Source: Hyphomicrobium album (lineage in GTDB: Bacteria; Pseudomonadota; Alphaproteobacteria; Rhizobiales; Hyphomicrobiaceae). From it: a stretch of 64,000 bases of DNA. Position 1 is the stretch's first letter; the number at the start of each line of letters is the position of its first letter. The stretch covers positions 434,001 through 498,000 of the forward strand of contig NZ_WMBQ01000002.1 in NCBI RefSeq assembly GCF_009708035.1. The letters run 5' to 3'. Positions 24,780 to 33,096 of the stretch are shown piece by piece. The translations under genes were made by a program, and so were the position numbers. The notes beneath the pieces are model-generated. The model was not told the DNA's origin. It worked only from the letters and a program-made list of their open reading frames with translations, and did no database searches.

Positions 24780-27005
24780 ATGGGGGAAGGCTACATCAAC
24801 GGCGCGCGAGCGTTTGGCCTCGGGCCGGCGTTGCGCGTACCGGCGCCGACCGACGAAGATGAAGTCGGTGCTTCATTGGCGACAGCGCAGCAGCAGATCG
24901 TCAACTGCGGACGATCGCTCGCCGGGCTCGTGGAACCGGCCGGGCAGGCGCTCATCGGCGAGGCCATCAATCGGCTGGGCCAGCAGGTATTCCGCATCGC
25001 CGTCGTTGGGCAGATCAAGTCCGGCAAGAGCTCATTCATCAACGCGTTCGCACGCCAGCCGAGGCTGCTGCCGACCGACGTCACGCCATGGACGACGACC
25101 GTCACCCATCTGCACTTCGGCGGCCGCAAGCCGGCGTCGGGCGCCGCGTCGTTCCAATTCTTTTCTGCCGAGGAATGGCGCGATCTCGCCAACGGCGACC
25201 GACGCATCCGCGAGCTGACACGGCGTTTGGATCCGGACTTTGCGCCGGACCTGCTGCACCGCCACGTCGAAGCGATGAAGCAGCGCGCCGTCATGCGGCT
25301 CGGAAGGGATTTTGCGGAGTTGCTTGGCAGTGCGCACAGCTTCGAGAGCTTCAACACCGAGCTATTGGCGCGCTACGTCTGCTCCGGCGACTTCGCCGGC
25401 AACTCCTCGCTCGGTCAATTTGCGGACATCACCAAGCAGGCCGACCTCTATTTCGATGGGGGGCCATTTGCCTTTCCTGTGACGCTCACCGACACGCCGG
25501 GCACCAACGATCCGTTCCTCATCCGCGACGAGATCACCCGGCGCAGCCTCGAATCCGGCGACCTCTACATCGTCGTGCTCACCGCGCGCCAGCCGTTGTC
25601 GGAAGCCGACGTCAATCTCATGCGTCTCATGCATGGGCTGAGCAGCGAACGGATCATCGTGTTCGTCAACCGCGTCGATGACTTCACCGATGTCGGGTAC
25701 GACCTCGCCGAAGTCCTGATGTACGTGGAGAAGAAGCTGCACGCCAACTTCCCGGGCGCGCGGATCCCCGTCGTCGCCGGCAGCGCCGCGTGGGCCAATG
25801 GCGCGCTCAAGGGGGACGATGAGACCCTCAGTCGCCTGATGCAACGTTCCTCGCTCGGCTACCTCGCCGACATCGGCCTCGTGCACCCGCAAGATTTAAC
25901 GCCGGATGCACTGCACGATGCCGGCAGTCGCGAGCGGCTGCGCGGCGCCCTCTTTGCTGCCTCGGGCCTTCCCGCCATGTATCGGGCTGTGGCCGACTCC
26001 ATGGTCTCCAGTCACGTGGCGCACATGCAGATGCAGACGGCCCGCTGGTTCGGCGACATGGCGAACGCCAGCGCCAAAGCCGCCAACTTCGAGCTGGAGT
26101 CTTCGCGCGCCGAGGTCCCGTCGGCGGGGGTGCGCGCTTCCGACGAGCGCATTGCGCTTGAGCGGGAGACCGGTGTGCTCAACGAGGTCGCCGCCAACAT
26201 GGAGCGATCGGCAAAGAACATCGACCTGCAGTTTTCCACGATCATCGGCGAGGAAATGACCGACCTGCGCCGGGCGCTGCAAGCGGTCGTCGACGCCCAT
26301 GCCGCCAAGGAGCGCGACGTGCTCATTGCGACGCTGGAAGGGGGACGCGCGCCGCGCACCTGGACCTTGGAAAGCGTTGCGCTGCGGCGCGCGCTGGCCA
26401 CGGACTTCAAGGCTCGCTTTGACGATGCTGCGGCACGCGTCCTCGAGCTGCAGAGCAAGGTAGCGCCGGAATTGGCGAGGCTCATGAGCTTGATCGCCCC
26501 CGAGATCTCCATGCCGACCGAACCGGAGAAGCGCTTGCTGCTCATTCCGCCGCCGTCGACAGCAGCGCTCAGCCGCTTCGTTGCCTTGGACATCGAGGAT
26601 TCCTGGTGGTCGTCGCTATGGAAAGGGCGCACCTCGCCGAGCGCTTACGGCGAGCAGATCGAGAGCCTCATCAAAGAGGAGTTCCAGCCGGTTGCCGACG
26701 ATCTCGTCGCCACCGCCGAGCGCGTATTGAGCACCTACGCGATGACGTCGTCCAAATGGTCGTTTGCCCTATGCACCAACATCATCCAAGCCGTCACGCG
26801 CCGCCGAGTGCAACTGATCGGGAAGCTTGGCGGCGATGCGCAGGCTCCGGCTCCCCGAAGCGACGACCTTGTTCGCGAACGTAAGCTACAGACGCAGTCT
26901 CTGACCGATCGGCTGAAGCGGTGCGGGGCCCTCAACCACCAACTCGAAATCATCGTCCATGATCTGGGCTCGCGGCGGCAGCGCCAGACCGAGATGGCGC
27001 AATGA
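24780..27005 (+). CDS. Dynamin-family GTPase (large, 741 residues)
   Basis: G-domain motifs are clear: G1 GQIKSGKSS near residue 77, a Thr-rich switch I (PTDVTPWTTTVTHLHFG), G3 DTPGTNDPF near 237 and G4 VNRVDDF near 299. The region after residue ~400 is largely helical with coiled-coil character. It ends with a Trp-rich piece (EDSWWSSLWKG) that could be a membrane-contacting tip, then another long helical segment. This architecture fits bacterial dynamin-like proteins, which remodel or protect membranes. Its stop overlaps the start of a second GTPase gene by ATGA, indicating translational coupling. The biological role is unknown. Confidence 0.85.
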   Translation: MGEGYINGARAFGLGPALRVPAPTDEDEVGASLATAQQQIVNCGRSLAGLVEPAGQALIGEAINRLGQQVFRIAVVGQIKSGKSSFINAFARQPRLLPTDVTPWTTTVTHLHFGGRKPASGAASFQFFSAEEWRDLANGDRRIRELTRRLDPDFAPDLLHRHVEAMKQRAVMRLGRDFAELLGSAHSFESFNTELLARYVCSGDFAGNSSLGQFADITKQADLYFDGGPFAFPVTLTDTPGTNDPFLIRDEITRRSLESGDLYIVVLTARQPLSEADVNLMRLMHGLSSERIIVFVNRVDDFTDVGYDLAEVLMYVEKKLHANFPGARIPVVAGSAAWANGALKGDDETLSRLMQRSSLGYLADIGLVHPQDLTPDALHDAGSRERLRGALFAASGLPAMYRAVADSMVSSHVAHMQMQTARWFGDMANASAKAANFELESSRAEVPSAGVRASDERIALERETGVLNEVAANMERSAKNIDLQFSTIIGEEMTDLRRALQAVVDAHAAKERDVLIATLEGGRAPRTWTLESVALRRALATDFKARFDDAAARVLELQSKVAPELARLMSLIAPEISMPTEPEKRLLLIPPPSTAALSRFVALDIEDSWWSSLWKGRTSPSAYGEQIESLIKEEFQPVADDLVATAERVLSTYAMTSSKWSFALCTNIIQAVTRRRVQLIGKLGGDAQAPAPRSDDLVRERKLQTQSLTDRLKRCGALNHQLEIIVHDLGSRRQRQTEMAQ

Positions 27006-28330
27006 CCGGCAGCGCTTACGACCTTTTGACGGCATTGCGGGAGGCACGCCGCCAACTCGAAAGCCTGCACCGCTACGATCGGGCACTGGCGGCTTGTGCC
27101 GCCGGTTTGGCGCGCATGGAAGCGGTGCTGGCGCGGCCACCGCGCGTGGTCATCCTCGGCGAGGTCAATTCGGGAAAGACTTCGGTTGCCGACCTGCTGC
27201 TCGGGGTAGGACTGCTTCCTTCAAGCGTCGTCGCTAACACTCGGCTGCCGGTTCTCATCCGCTATGCAGAGACGACGACACTCCACGCGATCGGCGGCAA
27301 TACGCGCCTGTTGCTGACCAACGAGGATCTCGACGCGCTGCCGGCGAGTGTGGAGCTCAAGGCCCTGGAGATCGGCCTGCCCAGCGAACGTTTGACCGAA
27401 TTCGAGATCCTCGACACGCCGGCGTTGTCCGAGGCCGGCGGCATGAATGTCGACGGCGACATTCGCATTTGGTGCACCGTGGCGACGCGCGCTTGGACGG
27501 AAAGCGAGCGAGCCTTCTGGTCCGCACTTCCGCGCCGCAGCTGGCGCAATGCCCTGCTCGTGGCCACCCACAAGGATGCTCTTGAGGATCCAGGCGACGC
27601 TCTAAAGATAGAGTGGCGGCTACGCGCAGGGGCCGGCGACATGTTCCGCGACGTCATCCTCGTGTCTGCTATCGACGCAGGGAAGTCTCGGCGCACCAAC
27701 GGACGCACGTCCGACGCCAGCGCGATCAGCCTCCTCGGACAGGTTCGCGTCTGGGCCGCGGAAATCCGTGACCGGCGTGCGCGTAAAGTCGAAAGGATCG
27801 TGCGGCGACTGGCACGATTGACCTTCCATCAGCTGGCACGCGCCCGGCTGAAATCCACCGAGGCCAGTGTTCTCAGGGATTGGGAAGCCGATTGTGCTAG
27901 CCTGCTAGGTGGCCTTGGTAGCGCGCCCGATGACCTTGGCGAGGTCATGCATGAGATGTTGCGGCGGTTCGCGCGATCGTTGGAGCTGGCGCATCCCGGC
28001 AGTATTGAGCGTGACGACCACTGGCCTGCTGCGGCCGACGACAGATACCGGCGCGTTCCCCGGCAGGGGATGCCGGCGCGGCGGTACGCCGGACTGATCG
28101 CCGCCGACCTCACCGCGCTATTGCGTTTTGAGCTTGCGCGCTCCGCCCTACGCGATCCAAGCTTATTTGCCGACTACGCTGCCGCGCGAGCAGTCCTGCT
28201 GCCTCTCGCCCGGCTCGACGTCGAATTCGATAGACTGGAAAGCCTGCTGGCTTCTGGCAGCAAGAACGAAGTTGCAGTCGCCGGCGCGCCTCCCGATCAA
28301 GCGCTGCTGGCCCTCTCGCGCACTCGCTGA
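27002..28330 (+). CDS. Second GTPase of the dynamin-like pair (442 residues)
   Basis: The N-terminal helix (YDLLTALREARRQLESLHRY) precedes a GTPase domain with G1 GEVNSGKTS near residue 55, G3 DTPAL near 139, and G4 ATHKDAL near 188. The C-terminal ~200 residues are helical and resemble the stalk of a short dynamin-like protein. The ATG overlaps the stop of the upstream GTPase (ATGA). Bacterial dynamins often occur as unequal tandem pairs that assemble together, as in LeoA/LeoB/LeoC-type loci and cyanobacterial pairs. This pair fits that pattern, with a membrane Sel1-like gene in front. No toxin or secretion gene is next to it. Confidence 0.78.
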   Translation: MTGSAYDLLTALREARRQLESLHRYDRALAACAAGLARMEAVLARPPRVVILGEVNSGKTSVADLLLGVGLLPSSVVANTRLPVLIRYAETTTLHAIGGNTRLLLTNEDLDALPASVELKALEIGLPSERLTEFEILDTPALSEAGGMNVDGDIRIWCTVATRAWTESERAFWSALPRRSWRNALLVATHKDALEDPGDALKIEWRLRAGAGDMFRDVILVSAIDAGKSRRTNGRTSDASAISLLGQVRVWAAEIRDRRARKVERIVRRLARLTFHQLARARLKSTEASVLRDWEADCASLLGGLGSAPDDLGEVMHEMLRRFARSLELAHPGSIERDDHWPAAADDRYRRVPRQGMPARRYAGLIAADLTALLRFELARSALRDPSLFADYAAARAVLLPLARLDVEFDRLESLLASGSKNEVAVAGAPPDQALLALSRTR

Positions 28331-28335
28331 ATTTG

Positions 28336-28433
28336 TCGTCTGCTTCGGGCCCCTAGCAATCAATCGCGAACGCGGATCATGTGTCTGCTCGCAGCCGCGA
28401 CGCGTCGATGTCCGCTTCTGGCCCATAGGAGAC
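28336..28433. repeat. Two degenerate GGCCC-centred intergenic repeats between the GTPase pair and pyrE
   Basis: GTCTGCTTCGGGCCCCTAGC at 28338 and TGTCCGCTTCTGGCCCATAG at 28409 are related to each other and to the copies at 18781-18898. They occupy the gap downstream of the second GTPase; nothing else is recognisable there. Confidence 0.6.
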
Positions 28434-28504
28434 CTCGGCGGGCAGGCGCCGATGGCGGACTTTCCGCCGCCGAGTGGGCCGCTCAGTACCAGCCGCTGTC
28501 AGCG

Positions 28505-29074
28505 TTACTTGAAGTCGGTGAGGGTGAGCAGCGGCGTGAGCGTGAGGCCCGCGGCGGCGAAAGCCGCGTCCGCACCTTCCTCGCGATCGACGATGGTGAC
28601 GACGCCGACAATCTCGGCGCCCTCGGCACGCAGTGCCTCCGCCGCCTTGATCGCCGAGCCGCCCGTCGTCGTCACGTCCTCGACGATGACGACGCGCTTG
28701 CCCTGCATGCTGTCACCCACCGGCAGGCCCTCGACCAGGCTCTTGGTGCCGTGTTCCTTCGCCTGCTTGCGCACGAAGAAGGCGTTGACCGGCCGGCCCT
28801 CCGCGCGGCTCACCGCGGCGACGGCCGACGCGATCGGCACCGCGCCCATCTCCAAGCCGCCGACGAGATCGGCTTTCATGCCGGAGATCGCATCGAGGAT
28901 AAGCGTGGCGATGGTGTGCGCGCCTTCCGCGTCCAGCATCGTCGGCTTCATGTTGAAGTAGTAGGTCGAGGTCCGCCCCGAGGCGAGCTTGATCTCCTTG
29001 CCCGACTGGAACGAGCGCGCCTTGATGATCTCGATGAGCCGCGCCTTCAGCGCCTCGTCTCCGCCAGTCGACAT
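28505..29074 (-). CDS. pyrE: Orotate phosphoribosyltransferase
   Basis: A 189-residue pyrimidine-synthesis enzyme converting orotate and PRPP to OMP. The PRPP-binding signature [15 protein letters not shown] is clear, with [12 protein letters not shown] and [12 protein letters not shown] upstream. The ATG is 26 bases from a composite palindromic repeat. The last 46 bases have a diverged copy at 15141-15186 in the same orientation, which suggests that the 3' end of pyrE served as an integration site. The reading frame is intact to TAA. Confidence 0.97.
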   Translation of the reverse strand: MSTGGDEALKARLIEIIKARSFQSGKEIKLASGRTSTYYFNMKPTMLDAEGAHTIATLILDAISGMKADLVGGLEMGAVPIASAVAAVSRAEGRPVNAFFVRKQAKEHGTKSLVEGLPVGDSMQGKRVVIVEDVTTTGGSAIKAAEALRAEGAEIVGVVTIVDREEGADAAFAAAGLTLTPLLTLTDFK

Positions 29075-29100
29075 TGTGCCGGCCCTCGCCTCGCCCGCCC

Positions 29101-29265
29101 TAGTGTCCCGATTCCGAAGTTCGCCAGGATTTTCGGCTAGGACCGCGAGCGAACTTCGGAATCATAAGGGCCACTAGAAGCCTAAACTAGCTAGTGTGAT
29201 TCAGATCGAGAAATTCGCTGGGTACCCAGCGGCGCGTGGTGGCGAATTTCTTGATCATCACACTA
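29101..29265. repeat. 165-bp composite repeat, copy 1 (palindrome A 29101-29176, palindrome B 29192-29265)
   Basis: A runs from TAGTGTCCCGATTCCGAAGT to ...CGGAATCATAAGGGCCACTA. B runs from TAGTGTGATTCAGATCGAGA to ...TTGATCATCACACTA. Both are long imperfect hairpins. A 15-bp spacer separates them. The copy lies between pyrE and a divergent glycosyltransferase gene. Matching composites are at 43082-43246, 48176-48340 and 56681-56848. Confidence 0.92.
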
Positions 29266-29361
29266 GCTTGCGCAATCGCCTAACTGCGCTATCAGTGTCA
29301 AGCCCGCGGGCTGCCCGTGGCAACGGAAATCCCAGAGCCACAGGCTCGCAACCGCCCGCAC

Positions 29362-31152
29362 ATGAGCCTCATCCCCACGATGCTGGAACGGCTGGAGCGC
29401 GGCTCGGCGCAGCTTCTCGACAGGCTCGCCGCCCGCCCGCGCCTGGCCGCCGCGGCGCTGCTCGCCCTGGCGCTGTTCACCTACCTGCCGGGCGTCTTCC
29501 TGCTGCCGCCGGTCGACCGCACCGAGATCGTCTACGCGCAGTCCTCGCGCGGCATGCTCGAGCGCCACACCTGGACCGACGCGAGCTACGAGGGCGAGCG
29601 CTTCGCCTTCCGACCCATCGGCATCTACTGGCTGCAGGCCGCCACCGGGAAGGCACTGGGCAAATGGTCGTGGCACGACATCGCCACCTACCGGCTACCT
29701 TCGCTCATCGCCGGCATCCTCGCCGTGCTCGCCACGTGGTGGCTGACGCGGCCGATCATCGGCCAGCGGCGCGCCATCATTGCCGCGGCGCTGTTCGCCG
29801 TGTCGCCCATCGTGGCGCTGCAGGCAACGCTGTCGATTCCGGAAGGGCCGCTGCTCTTATCCATCGTCGTCGCCCAGCTGTCGCTGCTGCGGCTCTACCG
29901 CGCGCTGCCCGGCGAGCGGAAGGAGGAGCCGTGGCTGGCGCTCGCCTTCTGGGCGGCGCAGGGCTTCGGTATGCTGCTCAATGCGCTCGCCGTGCCGATC
30001 CTGTCGCTGTCGACCGTCGCCGTGCTCTACGTCTTCGACCGCCGCCTCGACTGGCTGAAGCGCCTGCGCCCGCTCGTCGGCGTCCCGCTCATGCTCGTCA
30101 TCGCCGCGCCGTGGATCCTCATCCGCGCGCACTACGACGGCGTGCCGTTCTCCGGCCTCACGTTCGGGGAGCTCATCCGCGCGCTGGGCGGTGCCCAGGA
30201 CATGAAGTGGAAGGCAGCGCCGCTCACCTTCACGCTCGCCTTCGCGCTGGGCTTCCTGCCGGGCGCGCTGCTGCTGGTGCCGGCGCTCAAGAACTTGTGG
30301 CGATCGCGCTCCGCCGCCATCGAGCGCTTCCTCTTCGCGTGGATCGTCGGCTACTGGCTCTACCTGGAGCTTATCGCCTCGAAGCCCGCGCTCTACACGG
30401 TGCAGGCGATGTTCCCCGCCGCCGCCGTCGCCTGCGCGCTCGTGCTCGACCGCGAGGGCAAGCTGGCGCTGCCGCCCTACATGCTGCGCCTGCCCTGGTG
30501 GGCGACGCTCGCCGGCATGCTGCTGCTCTACGTTGGCGGCCTGTGGTTCGCCGGCGTGATGCCCGGGGTCGCCGTCGTCATCGGCGCGGCGCTCGTCACC
30601 GCGCTGTTCACGCTCTCCTCCCTCGCCGCCACGCGCGGCCTCGCCGCCGCGTGGCTCGCCACCGCCGTCGCCGGCTTCGCGCTGTTCGCCACCTTCACCT
30701 TCGCCGTGCTGATGCCGCACATGCGCATCGGCTGGCCGGCGCCGCGCATCGCCGAGGCGGTGGCGCCGCTGCGCCGCTGCGTCACCGGGCCGGTTGGCGT
30801 CGTCGGCTTCCGCGAGCCGTCCACGACGTTCGTGCTCGGCCGCGGCGCCAACACCAACATCGAGAGCATCGCCGGATGGATGGCCGGCGGCGACGACGCC
30901 ATCGCCGTCGTCGAGGACCGCTGGCAGCCCGACCTCGCCAAGGCGCTCGCCGCCCGCGGCGCCAAGGCGCCGCCGCGGCTCGGCTGCGTCGAGGCGTTCA
31001 ACGTCATGCGCGGCTGCCCGCTGGCCTTTTCCATCTACAACACCGGCCCCGACCCGCTCGACCCCGGCTGCAAGATCGACGCCCGCTTCACCTGCATGAC
31101 CCCCATGCCGTTGGCGCCGGAGGATTCCGACCCCAGATCACGCTGCAGGTAG
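29362..31152 (+). CDS. ArnT-like (GT39-type) membrane glycosyltransferase
   Basis: A multi-pass inner-membrane protein of 596 residues from the ATG at 29362; a GTG at 29317 would add 15. No ribosome site is strong for either. The first periplasmic loop has PPVDRTEIVYAQSSRGM, equivalent to the Asp/Glu motif that binds the lipid-linked sugar donor in ArnT/PMT-type enzymes, followed by FRPIGIYWLQA. About eleven to twelve hydrophobic segments follow. The last ~120 residues form a soluble domain (CVTGPVGVVGFREPSTTFV). It probably transfers a sugar from polyprenyl phosphate to an envelope acceptor such as lipid A. Donor and acceptor are unknown. Confidence 0.85.
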   Translation: MSLIPTMLERLERGSAQLLDRLAARPRLAAAALLALALFTYLPGVFLLPPVDRTEIVYAQSSRGMLERHTWTDASYEGERFAFRPIGIYWLQAATGKALGKWSWHDIATYRLPSLIAGILAVLATWWLTRPIIGQRRAIIAAALFAVSPIVALQATLSIPEGPLLLSIVVAQLSLLRLYRALPGERKEEPWLALAFWAAQGFGMLLNALAVPILSLSTVAVLYVFDRRLDWLKRLRPLVGVPLMLVIAAPWILIRAHYDGVPFSGLTFGELIRALGGAQDMKWKAAPLTFTLAFALGFLPGALLLVPALKNLWRSRSAAIERFLFAWIVGYWLYLELIASKPALYTVQAMFPAAAVACALVLDREGKLALPPYMLRLPWWATLAGMLLLYVGGLWFAGVMPGVAVVIGAALVTALFTLSSLAATRGLAAAWLATAVAGFALFATFTFAVLMPHMRIGWPAPRIAEAVAPLRRCVTGPVGVVGFREPSTTFVLGRGANTNIESIAGWMAGGDDAIAVVEDRWQPDLAKALAARGAKAPPRLGCVEAFNVMRGCPLAFSIYNTGPDPLDPGCKIDARFTCMTPMPLAPEDSDPRSRCR

Positions 31153-31242
31153 CAGCGTGCGTCCGGGCCGCCTTGAGTGGGCCGGTCGAAAGCGCTATGC
31201 CGCTTGCAAGCCAACCCGCACCCCGCGCCAGAAAGGTCGCCC

Positions 31243-31983
31243 ATGGCCGCCACCCAATTCAATCCCGAGCAGCCGCCCGAGCTCGTCGCCTCGCAGTGGT
31301 TCAACTCCGAGCCGCTCAGCCTGAAGAAGCTCAGGGGCAAGGTCGTCGTCGTCGTCGCCTTCCAGATGCTCTGCCCCGGCTCGCTGCGCCATTCGCTGCC
31401 GCAGGCGCAGCGCATCGCCCGCGCCTTCAACAACGACGAGGTGGCGGTCGTTGGCCTGCACATGGTGTTCGAGAACCACGCCGACATGTCGCCCTCGCAG
31501 CTCGAGCCGTTCCTCAAGACCGAGCACATCGAGATCCCCATCGCCGTCGACAAGCAGGGCGCCTCGGGGCTGCCCGAGACGATGGAGGCCTACGGCATGC
31601 AGGGCACGCCGACGCTGCTCGTCTATGACCGCCAGGGCCGCCTGCGCCGCCATTACCTGGGCGCCGTCGACGACGTGCGCCTCGGCGCCGAGATCATGGC
31701 GCTGTGCATCGAGGACAAGAAGGCACCGCGCGAAGCCTCCGTCGCCATCGAGAAGAAGCTGCACGCCGCGCTCGTCGATCCGAACGAGCATCACCATCAT
31801 CACGACGGCGAGTGCTGCGGCGGCCATGGGCACGATCACAGCCACGACCATGACCACGTGCATGCGCACGACCACAGCCACGAAGGCGGCTGTTGCGGCG
31901 GCAAGCAGGCGCACGATCATGACCACGGGCATGACCCCAAGCGCGAGCACGAGCACGGCGAGGGCTGCGGCTGCAAGCACTGA
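31243..31983 (+). CDS. Thioredoxin-fold redoxin with a His/Cys-rich metal-binding tail
   Basis: The 246-residue protein from the ATG at 31243 (AGAAAGG upstream) begins with a TlpA/peroxiredoxin-like domain. LRGKVVVVVAFQMLCPGSL carries a single Cys in the active-site position (CPGS rather than CxxC), and GMQGTPTLLVYDRQGRL holds the cis-Pro loop. From about residue 183 on, a low-complexity tail alternates HHHHHDGECCGG, HDHSHDHDHVHAHDHSH and GCGCKH, rich in His, Asp and Cys. Such tails bind nickel, zinc or cobalt, so metal storage or delivery coupled to thiol redox chemistry is likely. No signal peptide is seen. A terminator follows. Confidence 0.85.
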   Translation: MAATQFNPEQPPELVASQWFNSEPLSLKKLRGKVVVVVAFQMLCPGSLRHSLPQAQRIARAFNNDEVAVVGLHMVFENHADMSPSQLEPFLKTEHIEIPIAVDKQGASGLPETMEAYGMQGTPTLLVYDRQGRLRRHYLGAVDDVRLGAEIMALCIEDKKAPREASVAIEKKLHAALVDPNEHHHHHDGECCGGHGHDHSHDHDHVHAHDHSHEGGCCGGKQAHDHDHGHDPKREHEHGEGCGCKH

Positions 31984-32006
31984 CGTTCGCGCCAGCTGAG
32001 GATTGG

Positions 32007-32044
32007 CGGCGTCGGGCCAAGTCGGCCCGGCGCCGTCGTTTTTT
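32007..32044 (+). terminator. Intrinsic terminator after the His-rich redoxin gene
   Basis: CGGCGTCGGGCC pairs with GGCCCGGCGCCG (one mismatch) around a 5-base loop, followed by TCGTTTTTTC. Confidence 0.82.
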
Positions 32045-32137
32045 CAGCGCCTTCAATCCGCCCCCCGAATCGCTGCATGGTCGCGCATGCAAGTCGAGGC
32101 GGAGCCTCGCGAGCAAGTTTGAGCGCGGAGCAGGCCG

Positions 32138-33064
32138 ATGATCGAGCGCGTGGCGGACGGCGACGAGCGGAACGACGCTCCCGAGGACAAGGCGTCCGAG
32201 CGCCATAAGGCGGCGTTCGGCAAGAAAACCATCGCGCTCGTCTACGACTTCGACGGCACGCTGTCGCCGCGGCCCATGCAGGACTATGCGTTCCTGCCGC
32301 AGATCGGCATCGACCCCGAGGAGTTTTGGAAGGAATCCAACGCCATCGCCCGCCGCGAAGGCGCCGACGGGCTGATTTCCTACATGCGCCTCATGTACCA
32401 GAAGGCGAAGGCTGCCGGCGTGCGCATCGACCGCGCCGATCTGGTCGCGCAAGGCAAGCACGTCGAGCTATTTCCCGGCGTCGAGGAATGGTTCGACGAA
32501 ATCGACGGCTACGTGAAGGTGCGCAGCGAGACGCACGGCATCGCGCTGCGCCACTACGTCGTCTCGGCGGGCCTCACCGAGATCATCGAAGGCACGCGCA
32601 TCTACAAGCGCTTCCACAACGTCTTCGCGTCCGAATACTGGTTCGACGCCTACGACCTGCCGTACCCCAAGCGCGTCATCACCGACACCGGCAAGACGCA
32701 GTACCTGTTCCGCATCAACAAGGGCATCGAGGACCTCGGCCAGGGCATCAACGAGCACATGGACGAGGGCCAGCGCCCGATCCCGTTCGCCAACATGATC
32801 TATTTCGGCGACGGCGACACCGACGTGCCGTCGATGGCGGTGATGCGCAAGAACGGCGGCCATGCCATCGCCGTGCACACGCCGGGCAAGTCGCGCCGGA
32901 AATGCGTCGAGCTATTCAAGGCGGGGCGCTGCGATTTCTTCGCGCCGGCGGATTACCGCCGCGGCTCCGACCTCTTCAAGCGCACGTGCCTGCTGCTCGA
33001 CCGCGTCCTCGCCGACATCCGCGTGCAGGAGGAGGTGTGGCGGCTCAGCCGTGAACTCCGGTAA
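32138..33064 (+). CDS. HAD-superfamily phosphatase
   Basis: A 308-residue cytosolic hydrolase with the HAD motifs in order: motif I VYDFDGTLS near residue 35 (nucleophile Asp and acid Asp), motif II YVVSAG near 145, a conserved Lys region, and motif IV YFGDGDTDVPSM near 225. The large cap between motifs I and II (about 100 residues) and the GDGDTD wording are like phosphoserine-phosphatase-type HADs. The substrate cannot be named. The N-terminal ~25 residues are charged and probably disordered. The ATG follows GGAGCAGG. It stands alone between a terminator and a TIR gene. Confidence 0.88.
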   Translation: MIERVADGDERNDAPEDKASERHKAAFGKKTIALVYDFDGTLSPRPMQDYAFLPQIGIDPEEFWKESNAIARREGADGLISYMRLMYQKAKAAGVRIDRADLVAQGKHVELFPGVEEWFDEIDGYVKVRSETHGIALRHYVVSAGLTEIIEGTRIYKRFHNVFASEYWFDAYDLPYPKRVITDTGKTQYLFRINKGIEDLGQGINEHMDEGQRPIPFANMIYFGDGDTDVPSMAVMRKNGGHAIAVHTPGKSRRKCVELFKAGRCDFFAPADYRRGSDLFKRTCLLLDRVLADIRVQEEVWRLSRELR

Positions 33065-33096
33065 GGTAGGTTACTCGCAACAAATTGGTGCTCCCT

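Noticed and set aside
29101-29265. CRISPR interpretation of the TAGTGT palindromes
   Set aside because: They are isolated pairs at scattered loci, with no array and no cas genes.
31788-31980. CRISPR-like or tandem repeat array in the His-rich region
   Set aside because: Repetition comes from His/Asp codons in a protein tail; there are no equal-length repeats and spacers.
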